A stretch of DNA of 64,000 bases, from the NCBI GenBank assembly GCA_002749535.1, contig MZZL01000392.1, forward strand, positions 377,229 through 441,228, written 5' to 3'. The first letter of the stretch is position 1. Each line of letters begins with the position of its first letter. Below the pieces are notes generated by a model. The model was not told where the DNA came from. It was given only the letters and a program-made list of their open reading frames with translations, and did not search any database. Source of the DNA: Apophysomyces variabilis. Lineage: Eukaryota; Mucoromycota; Mucoromycetes; Mucorales; Mucoraceae. Positions 46,036 through 56,000 of the stretch are shown here, one piece after another. The position numbers and the translations under genes are program-made.

Positions 46036-47954
46036 CAGTAAAAAAAGCGAGATATCCCGGCAATTAAGTTGCGTACAGTGAAAACGAAGGCATGGCCCAC
46101 TTCCCCTTGAGCATAGGGACGCAGTGGAGAGGACGTCAGACTTGAACCCATTAATTTTAACCATACACGTAGTATTTACATAATCTTCCATGCGGATCAT
46201 GGTATAAAAGAAACAAAAATGACGTAAGCTATACAAACTTTGGCCGGATGCACCCGAAAATGATGCGATTTTTACGAACTCTAGTCGAAGACATGCCAAG
46301 ATGGTCTTTCACGGGCCATGATGCAACGAACTTTCGAATGTGTTAAAAAGAAAGGCTGCAAAATCAATACAAACAAGGGACAGTAAAGATAAAAAGGTTG
46401 ATAAAAAAGACAAAAGAAGTAGAAGCAACAAAATAGAATTTATTGAAATATCTGGATTTTTAAGATCGAGTGAGTTTAAGATCGAGACCTTCATTTTGCT
46501 AGCGCTGAAGGCGTCGGACCCCATTGAGGGGGACAAGGGTGTCCCTGCGGAAAGGCCATGTTTAGTATATATTGCTTTGGGTTGACACACACGCTAAAGA
46601 TAATAACTTACGAGACGCTCTCCGTGCGCACCACGGTTGCGACATCGACTGGTGTAAGGAGCCTTCCGGTTATTAGACAAGGCCAATACTCAGATGGCAA
46701 GTCCAATGGTGTGCACCATGGCGACACGTCGGAATGAGGTGCACACATCTGCACGATTCCTCTATTTCAAATATGTTGCTCCTCATCTTCTCCGCATCTA
46801 CAAAGCCCCACAACACTCTTTTATTAGCCTCTGAGCATTTCCATTTCCTCTTACTGTTGTGGGAAAGCATAAGTTGGTTGCAAGATCAACGATTTATAAA
46901 AACATAAAAAGAAAAAAAGGAACAAATGCGGAAATCTTACTGTCACTTTCCTATGAGAAGACTCTTACCTGAAGATGGGAAGAAAGAGGAGATGATTGAC
47001 GTGGTTCGCTTGATGTAAGATTTGTCAATCTTTTATATGTGGGAGAAGGTGAGAGTTCACGTGTGCATGTGCGTATATGTGCATTCATTGTTTCTTAGAG
47101 CCCTTTCTCTGCTTTTACAGTGTTTTGACATCTTTAAAAACAATGAACTCCTGTTGAATGAGAAAACAGATCCAGAAAGTGGTTAAAACTGATTGTATCA
47201 TGAATATTTGGAGACCATTACTCAAAGCAGTTGCAGACGTGGCACGGTGTGATTCATGCCTAGCTGCAAGTGCATCATCGTTGAAGACAACGTCGCAGTC
47301 TCAAGTGATAAAATCCTAACTGATATCTTTCAAGACGGTGAATCAATGAGTGCCCGTTCGACTACACCTCAAAAATCGGACACACGCTGGAAACGAACGA
47401 TGGATCTAAAAGCGATATTCGACCTGTTTATTATTATCATTATAACCACCCAAGAACACGATAGAAGTTGGGACAGAAGTTGCAAAGAATGGTCGCACAG
47501 ACAGATTTAACCATGATCTGAGCAATTTGCTGCTTAAAGCCCAAGAACAATTTTGGATACGACTTTACAATCGACGGTCTAATTCTTTCATTAGGCGGAA
47601 CAAAAACTTGAATTTATGCCGACGTTTAGCTTAGACTTTGAGGATCAATATCAATAAAGCCAAGTTAAATAGCTTGCCCCATGAGCAGGTACTCCTGTGA
47701 TAAACAGGACTAGAGCGATTGTGTCGACAGATCATATGCAGCTTTATGTCATACAACGCTAAAATCCCATCTCCAAGCAAGCGACTATCAAGCATTGGTG
47801 TAATTAGCCATGCGACTCAAAGAAGCGTTTCTCGCAAGCAAAAACTCGGATACAACACTGATAGCCCATGATTACTGCGCCTTCACGTGTCACGTTGTAG
47901 AACTTTGGATGCAAGCCGCTTTTGCTTACATTTTTACAATAACTTGAAACAACA
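46036..47954. other. 1.9 kb spacer between F-box paralogs 2 and 3
   Basis: Several short frames on both strands (for example 46309-46590 minus and 47256-47510 plus) have no recognisable domain and are not called. It holds the 3' end of paralog 2 and the promoter of paralog 3. No tRNA or transposon signature is visible. Confidence 0.5.
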
Positions 47955-49691
47955 ATGACAACATTTAGTCGCGACAAACAATCAACTTTGGTAGCGAATG
48001 CAGACAGTCTATCACCCGGTAACTCCTTTAGTTCAATGCCATCTGAAATTTTGTTGAACATGGCTGCTCGATTACCATGGAGGAAGTTGTTAGTCCTTCT
48101 CACCGTGTGCCGTTCCTGGAACACTGCGCTGACACCCTTGTTGTATGGTTCGATAAAAATAGAGGCAACCATGCGATTCGGCCGATTCCCTATGCTCCTT
48201 GATACAATTGTTACTACAGCAACAGACAAACAGCTTGGTCAATTTATAAAACACTTAGATCTCTCCTATTTTACCAAGCCTGTTTCAATTCATCTGCGTC
48301 CGCAAGTTCGCTCTTTGATGGATATCGAATCCGACGAACCTCTGAATGACTGGCAACTGCTACCCTATCTGAAAAACTGGATGAACCGCGTACGAATAGG
48401 GTTAAATCTTCCAATTCAGTCGGTCTCTTACTTGCAACCCAGCTTTTTCGGAGAAAGGCTTGTCCGCTTGTCCTTAGGTGTAGCAACGCAGCAAGAGCTT
48501 GATGCGCTTTTGGAGTTCCGAGCCTTGGAAGAACTATCCATCTCTGCGGAGTACGCTCGCCCACCCATAAAAGCATCGTACTCATATTGGGAAAAACTGC
48601 ACAGCAATCTTTCGCGACTGTGGTCGCTTACAGTGAACAGGGTTTTGCCACCCGAGGACTTTGCAATAGGCATCATCCCGTGCGATACAGTCACCCGATT
48701 ACAACTACAATGGGTTTCTTTTCGTATATGGATCCCCTACTTTAGTAAAAAGTATACCAGTCTAAGACAACTGGAACTTGACAACAATATCTGGGAGGAC
48801 GAGCGCTGTGCTGCACCAGATCTACTTGCTGTATCATGCCGTCAACTCAAATCCTTCAGTTGTAACAATCAACGCTTGTGTTTCTCATTTTTAAGATCAT
48901 TACATTCGATAGGGGCACCAGTAGCAGCACTATCTCTTTCTTGTTACTATGATCCTTGGACATGCAAGGATATTCGTCGATTTCATCAAACCGTTACCTC
49001 GATTGTCCTCTACGGTGAATCTGGGATCGATCTCTGGCTACTCATGGAAGAGCTAAAGGCATGTAAATCCTTAGTGAATCTTACTATTTCCCCCTGTTCA
49101 AAGGCGGTGGAACTAGATCACGTTCTAGACGAATTGGATAATCTGCAACATCTGTGTATAAAAGCTAAAGGGATTGAAGTGGGAACCAACCGTGGACGAA
49201 TCACTCATCGCAAACTAAAGAGTATCGCTTTTCGAATGAGCGACGTGAGCGATGAAATATGGGTGTACTTGTCACAGTATTGTCCTTGTCTTGTGTCCAT
49301 AGTGTACGATGCGAGGATATATTACACGAGATCGACTGCGATATTCTATCCCCATCCAGGTCTCAAATACCTGGAGGTTCGTTTTCATAAGAATTGCTTA
49401 TATAAACTTATACGGATGAGCGAGGAGGAGCGCATCACTGAGCGAGATACGCCATATCAAGAATTGATAGAAAAGCACGATCACATAGGCTCCATTGAAT
49501 GGTACCGACAGGTTGACAATAAGGTTTGGCAGTTAAAAGACTCTGAGGTTGATCAGCTTCTACATGGCTCAGACGCAAACGACAACGATCGAGGAGAGCC
49601 TGAGCGCCTGCTTATTATACCCATTCTTTCCCATTGTGTAGACGAAGTGAGGATGGGTGGTTCTCGAGGTTTAAAACATGCAACGTGTTAG
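47955..49691 (+). CDS. F-box / leucine-rich repeat protein (paralog 3)
   Basis: Single exon of 578 codons starting MTTFSRDKQSTLVANADSL. The F-box covers about residues 26-70 (MPSEILLNMAARLPWRKL, LLTVCRSWNTALTPLLYGS). By eye it is closer to paralog 1 than to its tandem neighbour: shared segments include TALTPLLY or IALTPLLY, TDKQLGQ or ADKQLGQ, QLLP, SYSYWEKLHSNL or SYSYLEKLHTNL, and CLYKLIRMSEEERI or CLYKLVQMSEEERI. Leucine-rich repeats make up the rest, as in substrate-binding arms of SCF ligases. The start is the first ATG and is shared with the internal ATG of paralog 1. Target unknown. Confidence 0.85.
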   Translation: MTTFSRDKQSTLVANADSLSPGNSFSSMPSEILLNMAARLPWRKLLVLLTVCRSWNTALTPLLYGSIKIEATMRFGRFPMLLDTIVTTATDKQLGQFIKHLDLSYFTKPVSIHLRPQVRSLMDIESDEPLNDWQLLPYLKNWMNRVRIGLNLPIQSVSYLQPSFFGERLVRLSLGVATQQELDALLEFRALEELSISAEYARPPIKASYSYWEKLHSNLSRLWSLTVNRVLPPEDFAIGIIPCDTVTRLQLQWVSFRIWIPYFSKKYTSLRQLELDNNIWEDERCAAPDLLAVSCRQLKSFSCNNQRLCFSFLRSLHSIGAPVAALSLSCYYDPWTCKDIRRFHQTVTSIVLYGESGIDLWLLMEELKACKSLVNLTISPCSKAVELDHVLDELDNLQHLCIKAKGIEVGTNRGRITHRKLKSIAFRMSDVSDEIWVYLSQYCPCLVSIVYDARIYYTRSTAIFYPHPGLKYLEVRFHKNCLYKLIRMSEEERITERDTPYQELIEKHDHIGSIEWYRQVDNKVWQLKDSEVDQLLHGSDANDNDRGEPERLLIIPILSHCVDEVRMGGSRGLKHATC

Positions 49692-49949
49692 CATCCATTG
49701 ATAACAAAAATAAAAGTAATGGCTTTTAATTATTTATTGTATTAGTTGACTATGGTTTAGACACGACGGATGCGAGTCGTTTTGTGATCATTCGTAGTCT
49801 GCCATCTGGAAACACCTAGCGTACGTTATATCTGGAGAGAGTGTGTAAAAGGTTGGATGCGAAGATGTCTATCCTTTCCTTTTCTGTAGGTAACGACTTT
49901 GTATGGAGCTTAAAGCAAGGTTTGACGGGCGAGACTAAAAGTCTGTAAT

Positions 49950-51541
49950 TTAGAGCGTTCTTTTCATCAGCTTTTCCGTCCAATGGATAAGTGCCGAGCG
50001 GGCCCGCGATGACGGCAATTTGGAAATGGCAGCAATAGCGAGCATACTCTGTTTTCTCGCCAGAGTCAATGACTTCTTAACGCCATTACTTCGATGAACT
50101 AATTTTTGGGCCTAAAAGAGCGCATGTGTATATGACATTTTAGCTACTTTCCCTTAAAACGGACCTTCCTCGTTTTCTTTCCGTTTTATTTACTCACCAT
50201 TTCTACATCTCCTTCTTGGGAAAATCGACGTGCAATCAAAGGCCCTAACTCGGGAAACTCTTCCCAAGCAAAAAGAACCGGTGCCGTTGCCAACCCTAGT
50301 TTCAAATCCGCACCAACGGGCTTGCCAAGCTCAGCATGGGAAACACTGAAGTCCAACGTGTCATCCAGTAACTTTGACAGAAAGGATCAACTTCTTTCCT
50401 GTTTCATTTTTTTTTTTTTGGTTTCCATTTATTACTTTACCTGATAGGCTATGCCAAGATGGCGACCAAACTCGTAAGCCATGGTTACCGTTTCGATGGC
50501 CGCACCACCCAACAGAGCGGATGCTTGACAACTGTTGGCCACAAGACTGCCCGTTTTCTTGTAGATACGTTCCAAATAACGATCAAATACTGCCTCTCTT
50601 GACAAGGCATCACCATTCCTTTCATCTGCTGTAGCATCCCGCAGCTGCATCCATTCACCTTCCACCAAGTCTACAAGGCATCTTGCCATCAGCTCGGTAC
50701 ATGCTGGATAACCTAATCGAGCCATGGCCATCGACGCTCGGGCTATGAGGAAGTCACCAGCGAGGATGGCTGATTTGTTTCCAAAGCGAACATTTACCGA
50801 TTGGCGATGGCGACGTGTGTCCGATCCATCAATCACATCGTCGTGAAGCAGGGAAGCCACGTGGATAATCTCAGCGATTTCAGCAAGACGTCGCTGAGAT
50901 GGTAAGATGATGCAGCCATCATAGGTAACGGACGCACGATAATACTGATAGTGGGTTTGTTGATGGAAAGCAGCCTCGTCCACGTCATTCTCAAACCCTC
51001 TAGAGATACGTTGATCGAGAAACCGGTAGTCGGCATGGATCAAATACGCATTTTCTTTGTTCGTGACACTGGTCGCTTGTGCTATAAGCAACACCAGCAT
51101 GGGACAGGTGAGTTTTCCTTCGTCATGGAAAGCGTACTGTAGGACTGAATTCAGCGATGGATCTCTACATGCCAAAAGTTTTCCGATGTTTTGTTTCAGT
51201 TCTCTCAGTTCGTGACCCACAGGGTCCATCGGATCGATGACGCAGTTAGATAGGTATGTTGCATTGAATGTAGCTACTTTTCCGGTATGCAAAGGTTGCG
51301 GGCGGCCTGTGCGATTCGTTTTGGTTATTCCGTGATCCATTGGCGCATGAGGTGCAGTTGTGCATAAGCCAGGAGCCATGTATATATACGATAATGGCCT
51401 GATTTCTCTGTCTTTTGCAGCAGACTGCCATCGTTTCTTTAGAATAGTATACCTTGCCGATGTATACGTTCGTGCAAGCGTAATGCATCTGAAAGAGACA
51501 ATTCGGGTATTTCGCAGTAATAACATTGCTCTGGTCAGCAT
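49950..51541 (-). CDS. COQ1: All-trans polyprenyl diphosphate synthase (COQ1-like, mitochondrial)
   Basis: Three exons: 50441-51541, 50198-50371 and 49950-50111 (1437 nt, 478 residues). The enzyme builds the long isoprenoid tail of ubiquinone from IPP and an allylic primer in mitochondria. The N-terminus is basic and hydrophobic (MLTRAMLLLRNTRIVSF), as for a targeting peptide. The first aspartate-rich motif is LLHDDVIDGSDTRRH (Asp234-Asp238), and the second is LLDDTLDFS at the start of exon 2. SVNVRFGNKSAILAGDFLIARAS and KTGSL are also family hallmarks. One oddity: the usual GKxxRP motif reads GKLTCP, so the IPP-binding arginine is a cysteine (residue 146, TGT). The exon 2 acceptor is AAAG rather than YAG. 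It could alternatively be a geranylgeranyl-type synthase, but the mitochondrial N-terminus and length favour COQ1. Confidence 0.87.
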
Positions 51542-53385
51542 GCTAATTGGTTGGATAAGGTAAATGAGAGATGTTGATCACTTAATGATAGAATCGAGAG
51601 TAAAACAAACAAAAAATGATAAAAATTTGTATCAAGAATTAGACTTTGTTCATTCGCCAAATGGAAGTGGGAATAAAAGAAAGGAGAGCTCTGTATTAAC
51701 TGCGGGGGGGGAAATGCTACATGCCATGGAATGGCGGAAACAAAAGCCTTGTGCAACCCACCTTCCCATCTCATAAGACAGAACCGCTTGAACATCGTCT
51801 CTGACAGCTAAAACAGGTATCTTCCAGCCATTACACATAAATAAAAAGGATGAACTATCGAATCTTTTGGCGCCATTTAGTTCTATCGTTTTATCTGCAC
51901 GGGTGTGGATATCGAGCACGTAAGTTTCTCTCACCCTTATGCATTGTTACACCTCTGTATGACAGAAGTATCAGTCACGGTGAATCCAAGCTGTCATTTT
52001 CCTCAGAAAACATTGCCAAAGAAAGCAACAAGTGCTAGGCACCATGTATTTCCTCGCCAAATCATCATGATAAATGGCATGTATATGTACTATCCAGTGA
52101 ATACCAAGTGCTGCACGATCTTTCAAGTCGGAAGCACACAGCAAGATTCTCGATGTAGTCGATGAGTACCTCTGTTATTCAAAGCCTACGATATTACTCA
52201 ACTAATGTACTATTTCTATGCCAAATCCTGGATTGTACTAAGGGAAAACAGTACCAAAGAAAGGACGGGTAGTAAATCTGTGAAGTTCTGAAAAGTCATA
52301 CCCATAGGGGGCCTAGGAGGGGCATTTTGTAGAGAACCAACCCTTTTTGCCACCTGGAAGTTGCAGCGTTGACATCGGCATAACAGCTTTCTTCCATCGT
52401 TAGGTTCACAAGCCTGCTCGTTATCAGCTTGGTATTGAATTCATTGCTTATGACCATAAAATCCTATAATATGGAAAAGACTTACGATAATCAATGTCCA
52501 CTTCCATACGTTGCTTGATATCTAAATTAGCCATATCGGTGTTTTAGGAAACTTGCTTATTAGCATAAATCAACAAATGCCATATCACATTACTTTTTTT
52601 TTCCTGTGGATCAAGAATGTTTCACGGCATAACATGGTTTATGATAGGTATCAGTTCGGTAAGTTACGCATGGATTCGGTTATTTATGCAATACTAGTTC
52701 GCTCAATGGCGTCCATATTGTAGAGCTAGGACGCTTTAAAATCGATTAAAAGACTAAGCTTTCTTCGTTCTTTTGTGTATCTTAATGGTCATTTTCTAAA
52801 AGAACAAATAAAAACCACAAAATCACCATTTATCTTCAACCGACGCATACGTTGGGATTAGATATTGGTTTGCTTTTAGATAGTTGTTTCTGACTTGTAA
52901 GATAGTATATGCTATGTAATAATGAGTCAGATAGAGCCTATCTAATAATTCTCACGGCGAGTGACAGAGCGAAATAACGTTTTAGATGTCGTACTGTACC
53001 AAGTGCATAATTGCTCGCTTTTTGCATCATGAGCACCTGTGAGTATCATTTGTACTTTCAGGACCGTTTGCCAGAAAACGGGCTGCAAAACACAAAACGA
53101 AGAAAGTGTTGTTTATGGATACGCATTCGATCTATTGTACTGACATTTGTAATGTGCAGTAAAAAATATAGAATGAGCAATTAACAGACTATGAATGCCA
53201 CTAACGCGGATACATAAATCAGGCTTCTTTCAGGGACAAAGGGAAAGAGAACTAATAAAAAAGGCGCATATATATAGGCAAACATGACGGAAAAGGTCAT
53301 TTGCTTGATCAGCAGTTATCGCACGAAGGGCAACAAACGATCCCATTGTATAAAAAGATTTGCGGCAGAAAAGAAAAGAAAAAGG
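51542..53385. other. 1.8 kb divergent intergenic region
   Basis: AT-rich DNA between the divergent COQ1-like and P450 genes, with no supported gene. It contains a TATA-like run at 53266-53275 for the P450 gene. Short frames on both strands near 51.6-52.2 kb show no domains. Confidence 0.5.
53266..53275 (+). promoter_or_regulatory. TATA-like element of the P450 gene
   Basis: Sequence GCATATATATAGG near 53266-53278. It is too close to an in-frame ATG at 53284 for that ATG to be in the mRNA, which favours the ATG at 53386. Confidence 0.45.
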
Positions 53386-56000
53386 ATGCTTCGGTTCTTT
53401 TTCTTTATTTGCTTATTTTTAGCATCAATAATGCCAATGATGCAGCTATTATACGATATACAGTGGTGGCTACAGCAAAGATCAAACACGTTTTGGTTCT
53501 TGCTGTCTGTTCTATTAGTGGGCCTTAGTGTGAAGAAAGCTACAAGACCACCCCCTTATCTTCGACATTTGCCACGCATTTCTTTTTGGACCTTCCTGTG
53601 GCATTATGCCATCAACATTAAACACGTCCATGTTCATACTGAAATGATAAAGTCCCTTATATGTAACCCATTTCATGGAAATTATGGAGTAGGTATCAGC
53701 AACACGAACAGGTGAAGGAAGAAAACAACACTCATCTTCTTTCAATGGAGGATAGCGCTTTACCGGCATTGGATGGGCTTTGTTTGTTACAGAAATGGAC
53801 ACAGCCAAACAAGTCTTAAGTCAGCCTGGTAAATATCAAATGGAAGATGTATTTTTTGCTTCCACTAATACGCCTCCTCTTTCTTTTTTTTTTTTTTTGC
53901 TTTCTGCTGGCTTTTCCTAGAAAAATTTCCAAAGGCAACCATTTCTCTAGGTCCAAAAGGAGGTCTACTCGAACGTAATAACTTCGTNNNNNNNNNNNNN
54001 NNNNNNNNNNNNNNNNNNNNNNNNNNNNNNNNNNNNNNNNNNNNNNNNNNNNNNNNNNNNNNNNNNNNNNNNNNNNNNNNNNNNNNNNNNNNNNNNNNNN
54101 NNNNNNNNNNNNNNNNNNNNNNNNNNNNNNNNNNNNNNNNNNNNNNNNNNNNNNNNNNNNNNNNNNNNNNNNNNNNTTTTTTTTTTTTTTGCTTTCTGCT
54201 GGCTTTTCCTAGAAAAATTTCCAAAGGCAACCATTTCTCTAGGTCCAAAAGGAGGTCTACTCGAACGTTTTCTTGGAGGAGAAAATATCGCTTTTATCAA
54301 TGGCCATGAATGGCGACGGCATCGTCGAGTACGTGTGTGCGATAATATAACTTGATCAATTTTCTGTATTTCCTCAGGAAGATATTGAACGCTTTCACGC
54401 CTTTTTTTTCCTTAGGCAACCAATGTTTTGTTCTCAAGACCATCTCCTATCGATCTTTTTGGGAGGCTTACCTGTCGCGTGTTCCGTGCTATAGACGAAC
54501 TAGGCGATACAGTCGATGTCGCTGACCTTTTCAAACGATATGCCTTGGATGTCATTGGCAATGCTGCATTTGGTAGACGATATAACTTTGGAAGAGAAGG
54601 GTTGCTGACGCATCAGTACACCATTACTTCTTCTAGGTTTTGACTTCAAAGCCTTAAGTGACAGAGATAATAAGTGGGTACTCATCCATCACCGGATACG
54701 AAATGGCATTGCCGATCCTCTATTCGTCGTTATTCCCTTCATTGACACCAAATTGGTTCACTGGTTCCCTCATCGTACAGCATTGCATGACGACATGACA
54801 AAGTTTCTAAGCATGATTGATCAAATGATAAACAAAAAGCGCAGTGCGCTTTTGGAGAAACGTCATCGTGAAGAAGATATAGAGATGGATATGCTGACTG
54901 CTATGCTAGAAAGCGAGATGGCTGAAGACGACAAACTCTCGAGTGATGCTATCCGAGTAAGTCTTCACTAGATGTAAGATTGTCCTTCATCCTAACTAAA
55001 AAGAATCAACTACGGCACGTTTTAGTCTGATCTATGTTTTTTTTTCTTGGCTGGTATGAATTTCGAGAAAGAAAAAAAGGATACGTACTAACATTCAAAG
55101 TCTCTTTTCCCAAAAAACAAAATTAAGGTCATGAAACAACGGCTAATCTTTTGGCTGCAATACTTTATGAAACTGCTCGTTGTCCGGTAAAAAGAGAGGG
55201 GGAAAAAGAACCAGCGGAGTGATGCAGGCATGCACGCACATACAGGTGATGGATTAAGTTATGATATGATTTAGGAAGTTCAGGATAAAATGCGCAAGGA
55301 AAGTATACAGCTTTTAGGAGACCATCCCATCGATGTTATTCCGACAAGAGAACAAGTAAAACAAATGAAGTACATCAGCATGGTGGTAAAAGAGGTATGG
55401 TGAGCGACAAAAAAAAAAAAGTGTCGGCTATGAAAGAACAAGAAATGCCAACACATCTTTTTGCTTCTTTTCTTCGGAAAAATATTATCTTTTTTCTATT
55501 GAAGACGAGTCGACTGCATTCACCTGTGCTTGGTCTCTCATTGCGTGTAGCAAGCGAAGATTGCTACTTGGGAAACACGTTTGTTCCTAAGGGTGCCTCT
55601 GTTTCGGTGGACATGCATATGCTGATGCATAACCCAAGAATATGGAAAGACCCTGAACAGTTCGACCCTGAACGATTTGCACCCGAAGGAGAGGCAGATC
55701 AGCAACCCTCTCCCCTTTGCTGGCTACCTTTTAGCAGCGGCTTACGGCAATGCTCTGGCAAAAACTTTAGTCTAGCAGAACAATATGTCTTGTTGGCCAT
55801 GATGGGTAAGTCTTTGTCTTTGTAGCATCCTCTTGGACTTTTTTTCGCGTTCAACTTAACGTATCATTCCTTTAGTACGCAAGTACACTTGGACTCTACC
55901 ACGTGATTCTGTGCATCGCCATTGCTTACTAAAGACAAGTGCTGATTTTGCCATTATTACGATAAATGATTTGAATATCCATTTTAAAAAGCGCTATTAA
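53386..56000 (+). CDS. Cytochrome P450, interrupted by an assembly gap and one frame anomaly
   Basis: Exons inferred: 53386-53688, 53756-53828, 54213-54328 (also seen left of the gap from 53921), 54416-54956, 55026-55053, 55128-55186, 55275-55394, 55505-55805 and 55876-56000. The N-terminus is a membrane anchor (MLRFFFFICLFLASIMPMM), followed by a PPPYLRHLP hinge. Motifs: WRRHRR helix C, I-helix FFLAGHETTAN split over a 28-nt exon and the next, ExxR as KETSRLHSP, PERF, and the heme ligand loop FSSGLRQCSGKNF. These place it as a microsomal mono-oxygenase that needs a P450 reductase; the substrate is unknown. Near 54600-54635 the frame shifts by one base (GFDFKALSDRDN lies in another frame), so the summed length is not a multiple of three. 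A sequencing error or a real mutation would both fit. Confidence 0.8.
53885..53976 (+). repeat. Left copy of a 92-nt sequence duplicated across the assembly gap
   Basis: This sequence (T-run, GCTTTCTGCTGG through CTACTCGAACGT) is repeated exactly at 54177-54268. Both copies hold the same intron end and the start of P450 exon 3, so they most likely represent one genomic locus present at two contig ends. Confidence 0.9.
53974..53987 (+). other. Probable 454 mate-pair (loxP) linker residue
   Basis: The 14 bases before the N run, CGTAATAACTTCGT, equal the start of the Roche 454 Titanium paired-end linker as I remember it, which contains a loxP site (ATAACTTCGTATA...). The right copy of the duplicated flank departs at exactly this point. 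Confidence 0.75.
53988..54176. other. Assembly gap (189 Ns)
   Basis: Run of N inside exon 3 of the P450 gene. Because its flanks overlap by 92 nt, the true gap is probably negative and the Ns do not represent missing genomic DNA. Confidence 0.9.
54177..54268 (+). repeat. Right copy of the 92-nt duplicated gap flank
   Basis: Identical to 53885-53976. Beyond it the P450 reading continues naturally (FLGGENIAFINGHEW), so this copy represents the genomic sequence. Confidence 0.9.

Noticed and set aside
46309..46590. Open frame between the F-box paralogs
   Set aside because: Overlapping frames exist on both strands with leucine- or lysine-rich low-complexity sequence and no domain; likely chance.
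53284..53385. Upstream in-frame ATG as the P450 start
   Set aside because: It lies about 10 nt after the TATA-like run, too close to be within the mRNA, and would place a basic stretch before the membrane anchor. The ATG at 53386 fits better.
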